This document shows, piece by piece, positions 25,467-35,965 of a stretch of 64,000 nucleotides of DNA; within the stretch, counting starts at the first letter, position 1; each line of letters opens with the position of its first letter. The notes below the pieces were generated by a model. That model searched no databases. It was not told where the DNA came from and worked only from the letters and a program-made list of their open reading frames with translations. A program made the position numbers and the translations under genes. This DNA comes from Sporobolomyces roseus (Eukaryota > Basidiomycota > Microbotryomycetes > Sporidiobolales > Sporidiobolaceae), in NCBI GenBank assembly GCA_016617785.1, contig JADILM010000001.1:1054001-1118000 (forward strand), read 5' to 3'.

Positions 25467-26197
25467 CTTTTACTGTTTCTCGTGAGAGTGAGAGTCAGTG
25501 ATCTCTCAGTGAGTATGGGGTGAGTAAGAGACTGACAGATTGAGTTTGAGTGAGGTGTGGGAGAGAGAGAGAGAGAGAAAGTGAGAAGACGGAGGAAGAG
25601 AGAGGCAAAATCCGAAAGCCGAGAGGGAAAGACAAGTCTGTCGCACCAAAACTGGAATTCTCTCTCTCTTTCTTTGTCAGACATGTGAAGTCGACTTAGC
25701 AGCAACTGGAGAGCTATACGAACAGTCAAGTGAGAACAGAATGCGCAACAAGTGCGAAAGCAAGCAAAAAGTAGAATCGAGATTTCATGTCGGACTACTT
25801 GTGGTGAATCAACACGGTCTCTGTTTCCGGTACGAGGCGAGTGATAAAGTCACACAGAATGGGCTCACCACGCTTGAGAGAGGAGAAGAGAGATGATTGC
25901 GACGAGAGAAGCTTGAGAAGGGAAACGAAGAAGCCCGTTTCTTCTCCTTTCCCCCTCGTTTTCTCGTGTCTTTCTCGCCTCTCTTTCGTGTGGAACGTCA
26001 TAGATCGTCGATATAGTGTCCCTGGCGGAGTCTCGAGAAGATCGTTGCGTCGGAAAAGTCGGTTCGCAAACGCAATTCTTTCGAGGAGCATCGCTCGAGA
26101 TCTCTCGCTCTGGCAGGTCTCTAATCGCTTGGAGTCCTAATCTAAGCTGAAGAGGTCTCTATCACGAAGCTCAAGTTACTGTGGGAAACAACTACAA
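25467..26197. other. Intergenic region upstream of the secreted-protein gene
   Basis: About 730 bp holding the promoter of the secreted protein (-) and the 3' flank of the next minus-strand gene. A short GA/CT run lies at about 25560-25580. No gene or RNA was recognised. Confidence 0.45.
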
Positions 26198-27178
26198 CTA
26201 AACACTTCGGAAATGACAACCTCCGTCGACATCTGCGACCGTAGAGATTCCGTGTATACGAGCTACGCGCCCATTGATCGGAATCGACGCAGGCTTCTTG
26301 ATCGAGCCTGCGGGAATCTTGCGACGAAGAACGGGGTTCTTTCGAGGGCGAAAGTGCTTCAACCTTGACGACCCTGACTTTTCTAGACCGTGCGCCATCT
26401 CTGCTCCAGTGTACCAAACGTTTATACGACCTGAGGGAGTTCGCAGCTACCCGGAGAAAGACAGTGTCAGTTCGAGAGTCTCGAACGAGTAGAGAAAGCT
26501 CACGGTTTCCCCTCGTTCGAAACTCTTCATCATGTCCGCAAGCATGAATCGAATCTTCTTCCACTCCAAATCGACGTGTAGGTGAGGAGTCATTGCCTTC
26601 AACACCCCAGCTTCCCATTCGACAAGTACTCTGTCGTCACGTTCCGATTTCCACTCCTTCATAAAACGAGCACTCATCTCAGTCAGAAGTTTCTGAAGTT
26701 CCAGATGGCGCTGGTAGGTGACGGCGATAGGAAGGTCGGTATCGTCGACCCAGCGAGGGATGCGATGTTGAGGATCACTTGCGACTTCCGCCGCCAAAAG
26801 TTCAGGTGACATTCTCTCCACTACGTAACCTGGCAAATCAGGATCGAGGATCTGTCAAAGAAAGCAACACCTAGTTCAGCGTGAGCCATGTATTCACAAG
26901 GGGAGCTTGTGGTTCACCTCTTCTCCGTCCTCTATTCCTTGCTTACAATCTTCAAAGAGAAAAACAATTCTCCTCCAGCTATGCTTGTCCCGAATCCGGC
27001 CTCCAAGCATCTCACGCGCGTCTATCTTCCATTCTTCGAGGGTCTCCCTCCAGCGGGCTCTCTCACGCTCAGATGCGGCCTCGTGGATTTCGGCGAGTGT
27101 CTCCAATCCGAGCCGTTCAGTTTCGTTCAGATAGGATTCGAACTCGTATAGTCGATCATCGTGAGGCGGGGTACCCAT
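26198..27178 (-). CDS. Orphan charged helical protein, function unknown
   Basis: Not recognised. Three exons start at ATG 27178 (MGTPPHDDRLYEFESYLN). The first two are rich in Glu, Arg and Trp and look alpha-helical (LGLETLAEIHEAASERER, WRETLEEWKIDAREMLGG, WRRIVFLFEDCKQGIEDGEE, then RWVDDTDLPIAVTYQRHLEL, ALVEW-type repeats and LEWKKIRFMLADMMKSF). The third exon is basic (RLKHFRPRKNPVLRRKIP), ending at 26198-26200. Both introns are phase 0 with GTGA donors. The product is about 275 residues, with no signal peptide or membrane segment. Frame continuity over the introns supports a real gene. A lineage-specific protein is likely. Confidence 0.6.
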
Positions 27179-27208
27179 AGCGAGTAGTTGAGCGGAGATG
27201 GAGGTGAA

Positions 27209-27215
27209 GAGGAAG

Positions 27216-27247
<32 letters not shown>

Positions 27248-27250
27248 AGG
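27209..27250. repeat. (GA)n microsatellite
   Basis: An almost pure GA run followed by GGGAGA units, about 40 bp. It begins about 30 bp upstream of the start codon of the orphan gene ending at 26198, so it lies in that gene's leader or proximal promoter as a CT tract on the coding strand. Confidence 0.8.
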
Positions 27251-27657
27251 GAGTCGGTAAAAGACGTGTATTCTATTCCGAATTTTGTCCGCGGCGTTCG
27301 AGATCTCAATGCTCTACAGAACGACTTCTGTTGCTCGCTGCTCGAGCTGAGTGAGGGTCACATGAAGGAAGAGTGGTTGCTCAATTGAAAAGTCGGGACG
27401 AAAACGGTTGAAATTCAGGATAGTAACGAAGTATGATAGACATGTGAGGTGACAGAGATAGATGTATGGGTATAGTGACGGCGAGGGTATGGAGCGGAGG
27501 AATGAAAGGGCATGTTGCAAGACGAATAGGCGTCTGACTCGTCGAGCGTAAAGTTGATCGAATTAGGCGTTCAAGCGACTCAGTAACGCCTGTTTCGGGG
27601 AGCGAATGGCCGCATCAGTGACTGAACGACGTTTAAAGCCCCTTGTATGGGCTAGGT
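27251..27657. other. Intergenic region
   Basis: About 400 bp between the GA microsatellite and the end of the Mis12 gene. No conserved frame, tRNA or repeat was recognised. Confidence 0.45.
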
Positions 27658-28790
27658 CTAGAACTGTCGAGAAGAGCGATGAGTTCTGCCGAAAAAGAAA
27701 TCGAAACATACCTTAGCATCCCCCTTAGTTCCCACCGCTTCTCCTTCTCCCGAACTCTCTCGAACATCTCTTCCTGATCTCCCTCCTCTCACTGCACCGA
27801 CTCCAGCAGTACTGGCCTGTTTCCCCGCGACCCAATTGATAAAACTACTTCTCGAATCATTCCAAACTCCCAAAGACTCCCTTACTTCTTCTCCCTTTCT
27901 CTCTGGTCGATGGGATGTAGAAGGCGACGGAGTCTTGAGGAGGGTTTCCAGGGATGTCGATAGTGTCTCGAGGAGAGTGGAAAGGTTTGCTGATTTCGTA
28001 GATAACGAATTTCGTTCTACGTTCACTGGGAACGTCAGCGCTAAATGACGAAGAGCGAGAGAGTGACTGTGTACCTGTTTGTGATAACCAACCAATCTCT
28101 TCTTTGATCGTACTCAACCTCTTCTCCTTCTCGTTCAAAAACAATTCAACCACTTTCAACCTCCTCGATTTCTCTACTTCTGCCTCATACGCCCTCAATT
28201 CATCCTCGTACTCTTTATTTACACCTTCCAGATCAATATGCTTCAAACTCGAGTCCAAACCATTCTGAGGAATCACTCAACATCAACTCCAACTTCTCGT
28301 TTGAATGGGAAGAGGGGGAAGACATACGTGATGCGGTAGAGTTAGGTATGGGATCAGATCGTCCGATACTGCGAAAGTGTTCCTCAGAATCAAAATTTCG
28401 AATAAATCGAACCTCTTGTCAATCTCCTGTTCCAACAGAGTCTCTAGCTTGTAGATACCCTACACACTCTTACACACACATCACCTCACTAACTCACGCT
28501 CAAGAGGAGAGGGAATGGAGTAAACTAACGCGTTGTATTTCCTCTTGTTGTTTCTCCCAATCCTCTTCCCCTCCTCCCTCTCCAGACGATCTCTTGAACT
28601 CGAGTACCTTGACAAGTTCCTCTTCCGCGTGTGAAGTCGAGGCATACAAGGTTTTGTTGGCTATATCGAAACTACCTTTCGCGAATGATTCCGGAGCGAA
28701 TTGGAAATGCTCTGTCAGGATCGTGGATTTGAGTGTTTTGAGCTGGGAGGGCGTGAGAGACGTGAGAGAGCTGGGAGAGGTCGAAGGCAT
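27658..28790 (-). CDS. MTW1: Mis12/Mtw1 kinetochore protein
   Basis: Subunit of the four-protein MIND/Mis12 complex that links centromeric chromatin to the Ndc80 microtubule attachment machinery. The N-terminus after ATG 28790 is a short Ser/Thr leader, then ILTEHFQFAPESFAKGSFDI and NKTLYASTSHAEEEL, the family's signature helical start. Exon 2 (GIYKLETLLEQEIDKRFDLF) and exon 3 (VNKEYEDELRAYEAEVEKSR) continue as coiled coil, and exon 4 has ANLSTLLETLSTSLETLL. The tail is Gly/Ser-rich. Four exons give about 300 residues, close to the fungal norm. The 3' end is uncertain: a GTATGT near 27710 may start a last short intron, or the frame simply reads to the TAG at 27658-27660. Rpc9 lies 208 bp upstream on the same strand. 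Confidence 0.82.
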
Positions 28791-28998
28791 TATTTGATGA
28801 GGAAGGGGAAAATGTGAGATGTTGAAGGAAGAAGAGAAGAGAAGAGGAAAACTATCTTCGCAACCCTCTTGCAATCAAGCATACTGTAAAAGAGAAGAAT
28901 CGTGCAATTTGCGTGATATTCGAATAGTACAACAACAATCGGTCTGCCCGCGAAACTCCTCTTTCTAAAAATTCTTCTCGACAACTCGGAGCGCTCCC

Positions 28999-29834
28999 TT
29001 AGACCTCTTCGACATCCTCATCGATATCCCTCTCTTCCCCTCCAGCACGTCTCCCACCTTCCTGTACGAAAGCGTCCTCTTCATAAGCTTCCCCATCATC
29101 CGCAACTCCTTCTTCACCTTTATCCAATTCTTCTTTCTCTGCTTTTTCTTTCGTCGTAGCCGCCGTCGTTGCAGGTGCCAATTGCCGATCGAGGTGGGAG
29201 CTAATGATGGAGAGTAGGTGGTTTTGTTGTTCGTCAGAAGGGAATCGTTCACTCAGATCTTCAATACACTGTAATTTCGAACGAGCGAGCGAGTGGTTTC
29301 CATCAGCGTTATCCCTGGAGAGGAAAGACGGTAGAGGGAGAGGGGCGTACGACATGTAGTTCGACCAAGGTAGTAGGAGCGGTATTGATCAATTGTAACC
29401 TCTCACTCTTTGTCAAATCCAATTTCTCTAACTGATCCAACAATTCTCCGATTGATTCCTCACTCTGTCTCAAGATTGGATGAACTCCTTCCTCAAGATA
29501 CCTAATCGCCTATACTTCCTCTCACATCAGCTCCATCATGAATCTAGAGTGAGGGAAGAAGGGAGACTTACTTCGAAAGTAACGGTATGTAAATCCTGAG
29601 GTCTGATTCGTTCTGCTTCGCTAACCTCGAGTGAATCGTTCAATCCTTTTTCCTTCTTCTCTTTCTGTCGTTTGTGTAATACTTTGATCTGTTGTTCGGT
29701 TGTAGTTCGCTGAGTTCGAAGTAGTTGAAGTACTTCGAAATTGGAGAGGAATCCCGCTCGTTCGTTCAAGGTCTGAAGGATCGAGAGGGTTAGTGGAGCT
29801 CGTAAGAGAGCGGTGAGGGTAGACTTGCCTCCAT
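28999..29834 (-). CDS. RPC17: RNA polymerase III subunit Rpc9/C17
   Basis: Rpb4-like stalk subunit of RNA polymerase III that pairs with C25 and helps promoter opening. Splicing gives METLNERAGFLSNFEVLQLLR, like the human start MEV...LLSNYEVFQLL. Then come DLHTVTFEAIRYLEE, the HRDC-like core LTKSERLQLINTAPTTLVEL, and IEDLSERFPSDEQQNHLLS, with an acidic tail to the stop at 28999. There are four exons and about 215 residues. The start is notable: no in-frame ATG exists unless ATG GAG (29834-29829) is joined by an intron with a GC donor (GCAAGT) to ACC TTG. The protein then begins Met-Glu, as in its human counterpart. The tail is longer and more acidic than in human Rpc9. Another Pol III subunit, Rpc34, lies 24 kb away. 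Confidence 0.88.
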
Positions 29835-30210
29835 CTGAGAGTGTCGGGTGAAAGGTAGAGATCAAGGAAGCGAGTCGAGGTTCTTTCTCTCAACAACAAC
29901 TCACTTTCGCTTCGAATAGACTCTCACTAGACTTCAGATCAGTAGTCAGTACCTCCTTTCTTCTAGGGAGTAGCGCGTTGAGCTACTTCATCTCGAATCT
30001 TCCCCCTCATCGAATTGATCGTCATCTCTCATCTCTCATCTCTCCCCTCTCCCTGCACCTGATTTGGAGTGCACTACCGCGCTAGAAGCTGATCGTACTA
30101 CTGTGCATATCCTGCAGCTCGTCAATCCATTCAACTCGGTCCCATTTCGATTCCCTCCACCTCACTCCCGAAACTTGCCTCCCTCTTCTCCCCAGTAATC
30201 GTTCTTCATC
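29835..30210. promoter_or_regulatory. Divergent promoter region of RPC9 and ARPC4
   Basis: 376 bp separates the start codons of Rpc9 (-) and ARPC4 (+), so it must hold both promoters. No specific factor site is claimed. Confidence 0.5.
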
Positions 30211-31106
30211 ATGGTCAGTCCATCCTCTAGCTCAGCCATAGTCGAAAAGAACGCTGAACCGTGCGGGATTCGTTGACAGTCAAATACTCTCCGACCTTAT
30301 CTCAACTGCGTCCGATCGACCTTGACCGCCGCACTCACTCTCGAACCTTTCGCATCCCAAGTATCCGAACGACACAATGTAGCAGAAATCGAAGCACAGT
30401 GAGTACTCACTCAATCTCGCTCAGCGCTTTCCTCTCTCGCTTTTAACTGACTTAAACCCCCTCTCTTCGTTTAGATCCACACCTGAAGTCCTCCTCACCC
30501 CCCTAACAATCGCCCGAAACCCTTCAGAAAAAGTCTTAATCGAGCCCTCGATCAATTCCGTCCGACTCTCGATCAAAATCAAGCAAGCCGACGAACTCGA
30601 AGAGATCCTAGCACACAAATTCACTCGTTTCCTCATGATGAGAGCAGAGAGTTTCGTCGTGTTGAGGAGAACCCCGGTCAAGGGTTATGATATTAGTTTT
30701 TTGGTGACGAATAGGAACGTAGAAGAGATGAGGAAACATAAATTGGTCGATTTCGTTGTAGAGTACGTTACAAACCTTTCGCTCTGTGTCTCATGATCGT
30801 CGAGCTGATGATATTGAATCGTCTAGGTTCATGGAAGGTAAGCATTCGACCGCTCTTTCTGGCGAAACGATCCGAACCTCGTTTCCTCCTTGACCTTTTC
30901 AGAAGATCGCTCACTGACTCTCGATCCCACATTTCGTGTGTGATAGTCGTCGACAAGGAGATCTCAGAAGCCAAGTTATCTATGAATGCACGAGCACGTA
31001 TCGTTGCTGAATCCTACCTCTCAACCGTGAGTTTTCTTGCACTTTCTTACGCTCAACCATCGTGCTGATATGTTAGGTCGCTTTCGTCGTTCCACAGTTC
31101 GCATGA
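30211..31106 (+). CDS. ARC19: Arp2/3 complex subunit 4 (p20)
   Basis: Core structural subunit of the Arp2/3 complex, which nucleates branched actin at endocytic patches. The start codon forms a 3-nt first coding exon (ATG, then GTCAGT). The second begins [19 protein letters not shown]. The protein then follows ARPC4 almost without gaps: [78 protein letters not shown] and [20 protein letters not shown]. It ends after STFA with TGA at 31104-31106. About 168 residues, the universal length. No anomaly was seen apart from the isolated start codon. Confidence 0.97.
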
Positions 31107-31451
31107 TAAAGGTCTTGTTCATGTTGAGTACTCGCTGTTAAACGAGGGATTGTAGAGATGTAAAAACGGTCTTTTTTTCCAACTATGTTCGAAAACCCGC
31201 TCTCTCGCGGCGACTCTTCTTGCTCGAGATCTGATATCTGCTGTACGAATCGTACACTTCTGAGATAGTTTCACACTTTGGCTTCACAGCCGTTTGAAGC
31301 CCCACAACGAAATTGTAGGGCAAATTTGACCCGAACTGCCGAAGTGAATTCTCCACCTCTCTTGCTTTCCTCCACTTCACTTCGCTTCTGTACAACTCGC
31401 TCAGACAGCCCTTCAGACACTCTCACATTCTCGTCGCACACCTACAAAGCT
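31107..31451. other. Intergenic region between ARPC4 and the aldolase-like gene
   Basis: About 345 bp with the ARPC4 3' UTR and the promoter and leader of the next plus-strand gene. Nothing further was recognised. Confidence 0.45.
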
Positions 31452-32800
31452 ATGGCACCTTCCGCACCTTCCGACTCTGCCTCAACCTCGAACGGTAACA
31501 GCCACAATGGTGTCAATGGGGACAAAGCCGCCGTCTCTTCGTTCCCTACTGGATCGACTGCTCAACCCAATTCAGAATCGTTCTTTGACGACAACTCCGA
31601 CTTCTTGAACTTGATCACTCCACCAAAATTCGAAACTGTCGAGGAAGAACGTAGATATCTCAAGGAGAAGCTCGCAGCGTCGCTCAGGATCTTTGCGCAA
31701 TTCCGCTATGATCACCACGTCGTACGTATGCGCTCTCTGTAGACGTCGGAAGGTGTTCGGAGATGGAGGAATCGAAAAATTGACGATTTCGCACGGTTTT
31801 CTGAATTTTAGGCTGGTCACTTGACCGTGAGGGATCCTGCGAACAACGGGACGTTCTGGGTCAACCCTCTAGGCCTAGCATTCGCGCGTGAGTCCCTCTT
31901 CACACCCTCGCACTCGGAGAGAGCGAAACCTGACTTTTGCTTGGAGAGTGGATCCGTAGTCGTCACGGTTTCTGACTTGATCCTGGTCAACGAAGAGGGA
32001 GATGTTATTGGTGGTGGTAAGCCAGGGAGGAGGATCGTCAACAAGGCTGGGTTCTTGATTCATTCTTCCGTAAGTTTGCGAAGAACTTGTTGAGGAAACG
32101 AAAACTAGCTGACGAGTTCTGCATTTGCATTGAGTAGATTCACAAAGGTTAGCTGCTCGTCTCCCTACGTATGTCAAGATGTATATGGACTGACAGGAGT
32201 ATCGTTACAGCTCGTCCCGATGTTCAAGCCATCTGTCACTCTCACTCGGTTTATGGAAAAGCTTTCTCTACTCTCGGAAAACCTGTATGTCTCCCTCTCC
32301 TTTTCACTCTCTCATACACCGCTAACTACCGTCGAGCCGTGTAGCTCGCATTCACGACTCAAGATTCTTGTTCATTCTACGAAGATATCGCTCTCTTGAC
32401 TCAATTCGACGGAGTAGTTTTGTCGAAAGAAGAAGGAGCTTTGATTGCCAAAACCCTTGAAGACAAGAAAGCGATCATTCTCCAGAACCATGGTCTCCTG
32501 TACGTCTCATTCTCTCCTCGCTTCTCGCCATTCGCTGATCCCTCGGTTTCCTCCAGCACTTGCGGTAAGACGATTGATTCAGCCGTCGCCTGGTATATCC
32601 TCCTCGAAACCCAATGTCAAGTCCAACTCCTCGCCGAAGCTGCGTGCGCTGGTACTCCAGGATCGAAGCCAAAGGAGATTGAGCATGAGGATGCGAAGTT
32701 CACGGCGAAACAGGGTGGGAGTGAACAAGCTGGATTCCTTTTCGCGAGTCCTTATTATCAGGTTATTGAGAAGGAGGAGGGTCATGAGTATAAACAGTAA
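31452..32800 (+). CDS. Class II aldolase/adducin-domain protein (Mug14-like)
   Basis: Belongs to the class II aldolase/adducin N-terminal fold, in the fungal adducin-related group that includes fission-yeast Mug14. A Ser/Asn-rich leader is followed by FETVEEERRYLKEKLAASLR, AGHLTVRDPANNGTFWVNP, SDLILVNEEGDV and the metal-site motif ICHSHSVYGKAFSTLG. After it come DSCSFYEDIALLTQFDGVV and IILQNHGLLTCGKTID. The two His of the CHSHS motif and the His of NHGLL are the zinc ligands in aldolases and are all kept, so metal binding is likely. About 320 residues in six or more exons; stop at 32798-32800. The substrate is unknown, since most fungal members of this group have no assigned reaction. Confidence 0.9.
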
Positions 32801-33073
32801 GGAGTAACGTCGAAGAAGTTTGTACAGGTTGTTTCGTTTGGATTTTTATCAGTTTCTTTCGGTCCTTTCAGTCCCAGATATCAATAGTATACTCTCTGTG
32901 TCGTATTACTATGATTTGAGGCAAACACGAGTACGATACCGGGAGATTTCGGATTCGCGTCTATTACCGAATCGCGAAACTCGACGTAACCAAGGAAAGT
33001 ACACTGCGAATTGCACTCGATGGACACGTACTAAGACAGACAAGGAGGTGAGGTGAGCAAGGAGTATAGAAGA

Positions 33074-34230
33074 CTAGAATTGGTTCATTGGTTCATAGAT
33101 TCGAGTTCTGCGATGTCCGACACTGGCCTGAGCTACGAGTGACTTCGACAGGTAGGTAACCTGCCCAGTATGTGGTTGGTACTCGGCGATCTCTGTCGTC
33201 GACAAACCCTCGAACCAGCGGAAATAACGATTCGATTCTTTCCTGTACTCGTAAAACTCGAAGCTACCGCTAGCGTGGCTCTGTGCACGTTGAATGAGTG
33301 TCAGTAAGGTACCGTCTCTTGACGTGAGCCTAAGCCACTGACTTTGAGGGTGGAAGTCTCGCTTTGGGTGATCAAATCCTCCAGTAGTTCGAAAGCAGTT
33401 TTCGGGTGTTGATGCTCATTCGCCAAGAAGCTTGTCCACAAGCCAGTGAGAGTCTCTGCACTATCATATTGATCTCCTGACGCCTGAGAACATCGAGCAA
33501 CATCATCAGCAATGATCCACAGAAAGATTTGAACAAAACTGACCGAATTCCTGGATGAGAGGTAAATGTCCACAGTGCACCGCTTGAAGGGTACATGATC
33601 GGTCATTGGGTCAGGATCTAGTCGCATAAGCTTGACTGAGCCGTCACGACACTTGTGTTCAAACCTTGGCCGGGGGCCGCGAGTTGCGAAAGTTTCGCTC
33701 AAGATCTGGACTACCTGTGCTCGATTCCACAAAGGTCAGTAGAGTCCCTAGATCGAGCAGAATCAATATAGAGGAGCCATCTACTCACCCTTCCCGCTTC
33801 GTGGTCAGCAAGGGCCGGAATACGTCGAAGAATGGCTTGGTGACCGTCTGCTCCGTTTTTCCAATCGTCTTGCTCGGGAAGTGGAATCCACCTGACTTGT
33901 AGAATCTTGCCGGTCCTCTTCAGCTCTATGATCTCGCTCTTCCCGTTGGACGGGTCGACATTCAAGCGAAACCACGATTCTCGATTGTTCAACCTGCGAT
34001 ACTCGAGCTCTTGGTGTCCAAAAGCCAATATCTCACGCCGCTGTACACCAACTCTCCGGTAAGGTCACCATCTTGGTACTGTTGAGAGTGAGAGAGAGAC
34101 TCACCTCTGCATGCTCAGAGTACCATGTTTGCCTCGCTTGCCGTTTGAACTCTTTCAATTCATTTCCATGATCACAACCACCTTCGTCGTATAGCTCTTC
34201 CCCCTCTGCTGGAGCTCGTGAGCTACTCAT
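33074..34230 (-). CDS. Orphan family A, member 1
   Basis: Not recognised, but clearly homologous to the gene at 41866-43012. The model starts at ATG 34230 and has five introns. Exon 1 ends FKRQARQTWYSEHAE. A 64-bp intron leads to RREILAFGHQELEYRRL and RESWFRLNVDPSNGK, then LQVRWIPLPEQDDW. Next are VVQILSETFATRGPRPRF and CTVDIYLSSRNS, followed by SAETLTGLWTSFLANEHQHP, KTAFELLEDLITQSETSTL, and finally SGSFEFYEYRKESNRYFRWF and a stop at 33074-33076. About 305 residues. No signal peptide, membrane segment or catalytic motif was recognised. The strong block (L/F-ANE-HP-K-AFE-L-DLITQ) and intron positions shared with member 2 prove a real paralogous family. Confidence 0.72.
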
Positions 34231-34857
34231 TGACGTGAGAGTGAGTGAGACTACCGAATGTAGGGGAAATCAAGGAGGGAACGAGGAAAAGGAGGTTCCG
34301 GTTAAAGACGAAGACTCCGTTCGGTCTCCGTGGAAGGACGTTGCTCGCTTGGTCTCCTTTCCAGCTCTCCCTTTAACCTTCAGTCTGTCTGCATGCCCGT
34401 ATACCACGCTCTAGCCAGGGAGGAGCACCCCATGAAAGAAGAGAGGATCAGGAGGAGCTGGCGAGACGATTCGTCTTGCAGCACCTTACACGTCAGTGAG
34501 GTTCGTCGAGTCCCCTCAGTCTACCCTCAATTGTCGATCTCTAGCTGATACCGCGCCGATGAACTGTTCCAGAGTTGCACAGGCGAACACAGGCCGTCTC
34601 GACGTTTCGCACTGTACGGTGCGGATTTCGCAGAGCGCGAGTGGCGAAAGAGGAGCGGTTCACAGCTCGATGGAGCACTGAGAGACGATGTGAATACCCC
34701 TTCCGTAGACCTCCTGATGGCCTGGAGAAGGCTGACCTTAACCCTTTTTGTCCTTCCTCGGGTTTAAATCGATACGAGAATACAGGAAGGCTACATAGCG
34801 CCCCAACGATGCGACTCTAGAGAGCTCAGGAAGTGGGTAGAGGGTCTTCCGGGAGAC
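34231..34857. other. Divergent intergenic region
   Basis: About 630 bp between family A member 1 (-) and a small orphan gene (+). Several short open frames without domains. No RNA gene or repeat was recognised. Confidence 0.45.
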
Positions 34858-35347
34858 ATGGCGCGGAAGTGGCTCGCGAAGAAAGATGAAGAGGAACGAA
34901 AGAAAGCTCTAGACGATTGGCTTGCGAAGCGGTGGCAAGAGGCTCTGGAGAGCGATAGTGAGCCTGAGGTATTCCGTCCGAAGAAGAGAGCTCAGCCGAG
35001 GAGGAGGATTGGGTCAAGTCGAGCGGATTCGTCGGGAAGTCGACGACCAGTTCCGAGCTTTTCACGGGTTCGTCCTTTTCCTCCTCTCGCTCGCATCACT
35101 ACGAGCCACACAGACTGATGGAACATACAGATCCCACGTTCCTCCTTCCGCTGGAGCTCGTCAGGTGACGAGTCAAGCCCACGTTCAAGTCGATACACGC
35201 TCGACGTCGGGAACGATGAAGAGGGCCCTTCGACAGATCACCCTGGTTGCGTCGGAAGATGCGGCAGTAATGGTCGTTCGTTCGGCCCTGACGAGGACTT
35301 ACCAAGCGCGAGTTCCTCCAATCTTTCATGTTCTTTGCGAACTCTAA
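34858..35347 (+). CDS. Small charged protein, tentative
   Basis: Not recognised. Two exons are proposed. ATG 34858 gives MARKWLAKKDEEERKKALDD, a strongly helical Lys/Glu/Trp start, then EVFRPKKRAQPRRRIG, a basic patch. A GT...ACAG intron at about 35070-35124 leads in phase 0 to TDGTYRSHVPPSAGAR and a C-terminal part ending SALTRTYQARVPPIF before TAA. About 148 residues. It could instead be a chance frame. The in-frame continuation for 70 codons after the intron and the compositional bias give modest support. Confidence 0.4.
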
Positions 35348-35965
35348 CGAAAACATTTCAAGGATCAGTTTCTGCGACCTCGACCTCCTCGCGCTCCACG
35401 CAACTCCCGCACCTTTACTCCACCGCCCTATCTTTGACCCTCATAGAACCCTGTAGAACCCTAGCAGAGTCTAATTAGTGCTCGATCTGTATTCCTCGAT
35501 AGACCTTTCTTTGTAACTCCGTTCTTTCCCTCTAGCGCCGAAGCCTCGAGCACCATCGAAATCAAGAGAGCGATAAAGCGAGGGAGAGAGAATTATACTT
35601 CATGACACATCAAGAACAAAACGACCTATTGATAGAACCTAGAGAACGAAAAGGGGTGAGAGAGAAAGAGAGAAAGGAAACGTCATGTATGTAACTGGCA
35701 AAGAACCGAGCAGCAGGAAAAAACCGAGGGAGGAAGCAAAGATATTGGGGGTGGAATAGAAGAGCGAAAAAGCGTTAAAAGGGAGTATGGGTAACTTTTG
35801 TCGGGAGGTGGGTGGGTTCAAGAGGGAGGGAAGGGGGTATAGGCGGAGAGAATATGGGGCTGCGAGGAGGTACGGCGATAGATAGGACGTCCAGCGTCGG
35901 ATGGGCAACGATGGAAAGAATGAGGCGAGATGATCTCGGAGTCGGAGGGTTTCACTTTTCTGGGA
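35348..35965. other. Convergent intergenic region
   Basis: About 620 bp of 3' flank between the small orphan (+) and Arf6 (-). It is purine-rich on the plus strand around 35640-35870. Nothing was recognised as a gene or RNA. Confidence 0.45.

Noticed and set aside
27188..27388. 66-codon frame across the GA microsatellite
   Set aside because: Begins in simple repeat (Arg-Glu runs) and has no support as a gene.
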